Below, piece after piece: positions 5,686 to 6,227 of a stretch of DNA of 6,227 nucleotides. Position 1 is the first letter of the stretch; each line of letters begins with the position of its first letter. The DNA is taken from NCBI GenBank assembly GCA_029937635.1, contig JAPYPM010000135.1, forward strand, positions 1 to 6,227, written 5' to 3'. The stretch comes from Nitrospinaceae bacterium. Its GTDB lineage: Bacteria; Nitrospinota; Nitrospinia; Nitrospinales; VA-1. The notes under the pieces were generated by a model. The model worked only from the letters and a program-made list of their open reading frames with translations. It did no database searches and had not been told where the DNA came from. The position numbers and the translations under genes are program-made.

Positions 5686-6227
5686 TTAGACCATGCCTAC
5701 CGAGGTATGGTGGCTTTCTTTTTGCTGATCTGAGCGCATTTTCAATTGAGGCAGATTGTTGCTTCCAAAGTGTTCTATATAAAGGTAGACATATTCACGA
5801 ACGCAAGTGCGCAGATCCCATTTTGTATCATGGTTACGTTCAAATTCTTCAAATACATCCAGGGCTTCCTGAATATTTAGTCCCTCTTTCAATGTAAAGT
5901 AATAATCCATCGCAAGGTCCCATTCTGGATTTTTATAATAACTAACGCCATATTTTTCAGGCTCAAATGCGACGGGCGAATATTTTCCAAGGACATAGGT
6001 CATAAAACCTAAGGAGTGGACGTTATCGCGGTTCTTAAGAACAAAATTCTTACTGTCCTCAGCTTCTTCTCTTGTTTCTCCTGGAAATCCAAAGAACCCC
6101 ATGATGTGATTCCATATCCCCGCTTCGGAGGACATCCGCAAATTAGTTTCGATAGCATCAAGTTTGGTTGCCTTATCCATGAGCTTGAGTACCCGTTGGT
6201 TTCCTGACTCAAAACCAAAGTGAAGAT
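5686..6227 (-). CDS. Radical SAM protein (B12-binding/BchE-like class), C-terminal part
   Basis: The last 179 residues of a radical SAM enzyme entering from the right edge; the reading frame is open to the boundary. The visible part begins LHFGFESGNQRVLKLMDK and continues through EAGIWNHIMGFFGFPGETREEAED. The pattern G-x-ES-G-x-Q-R-V-L-x-x-M-x-K plus GFPGET is the second half of the Elp3/MiaB/NifB-like radical SAM barrel, characteristic of proteins that often carry an N-terminal cobalamin-binding domain (BchE, P-methylase and hopanoid or lipid methyltransferase types). The CxxxCxxC cluster motif and any B12 domain lie outside the window, so that subclass is inferred. The 110-residue tail has many aromatic and acidic residues and no motif I recognise. 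It ends 37 bases before the dehydrogenase start, so the two probably share an operon. Chemistry and substrate are unknown. Confidence 0.85.
   Translation of the reverse strand, partial: LHFGFESGNQRVLKLMDKATKLDAIETNLRMSSEAGIWNHIMGFFGFPGETREEAEDSKNFVLKNRDNVHSLGFMTYVLGKYSPVAFEPEKYGVSYYKNPEWDLAMDYYFTLKEGLNIQEALDVFEEFERNHDTKWDLRTCVREYVYLYIEHFGSNNLPQLKMRSDQQKESHHTSVGMV

Noticed and set aside
712..6227. The relic radical SAM-dehydrogenase order and the intact radical SAM-dehydrogenase pair as a segmental duplication
   Set aside because: The dehydrogenase sequences differ strongly around the shared motifs and the two radical SAM proteins look like different subclasses, so the same order is not evidence of a recent duplication.
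1..6227. CRISPR arrays, tRNA/rRNA genes, transposases, integrase attachment sites
   Set aside because: I saw no direct-repeat arrays, RNA gene signatures, transposase motifs or terminal inverted repeats on either strand.

Overview
The window looks like part of a bacterial surface-polysaccharide (LPS O-antigen or capsule type) gene cluster. The DNA is AT-rich. Gene content points to a Gram-negative or Gram-negative-like bacterium: a nucleotide-sugar-type SDR epimerase, a GT-B-like glycosyl/glycerophosphotransferase relative, an HpcH/HpaI-type aldolase, a 6-phosphogluconolactonase, a 2-hydroxyacid dehydrogenase and a radical SAM protein. I cannot place the organism more precisely from sequence alone.

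Layout, left to right. Positions 1-667 (minus) hold the N-terminal 222 residues of an SDR epimerase/dehydratase that runs off the left edge. Positions 712-1365 (minus) have no intact gene but are not empty. They hold a decayed C-terminal half of a D-2-hydroxyacid dehydrogenase (712-1078, broken by one apparent extra G), about 100 bases I cannot assign, and a fragment resembling a radical SAM/SPASM protein (1186-1365). This is a relic operon lying upstream of, and pointing into, the SDR gene. Positions 1432-4655 (plus) hold three consecutive genes: a GT-B-like transferase, an HpcH/HpaI-family aldolase whose N-terminus appears frame-disrupted, and pgl. Positions 4686-6227 (minus) hold a radical SAM gene (entering from the right edge) followed after 37 bases by an intact D-2-hydroxyacid dehydrogenase. 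This pair converges on pgl, with a perfect AT-rich inverted repeat at the junction.

Functionally, the SDR, 2-hydroxyacid dehydrogenase, aldolase and transferase fit the making and transfer of an unusual sugar or sugar-acid residue, but the product cannot be read from the sequence. I do not see a clear new defence or mobile system. The points most worth a second look are the aldolase N-terminus (a good ribosome-binding site and ATG lead into a frame that stops after seven codons, while a protein-like N-terminus continues in the next frame), the single-base lesion in the dehydrogenase relic, and the poorly characterised transferase. Both apparent frame breaks lie in short homopolymers, so assembly or sequencing error has to be excluded first.
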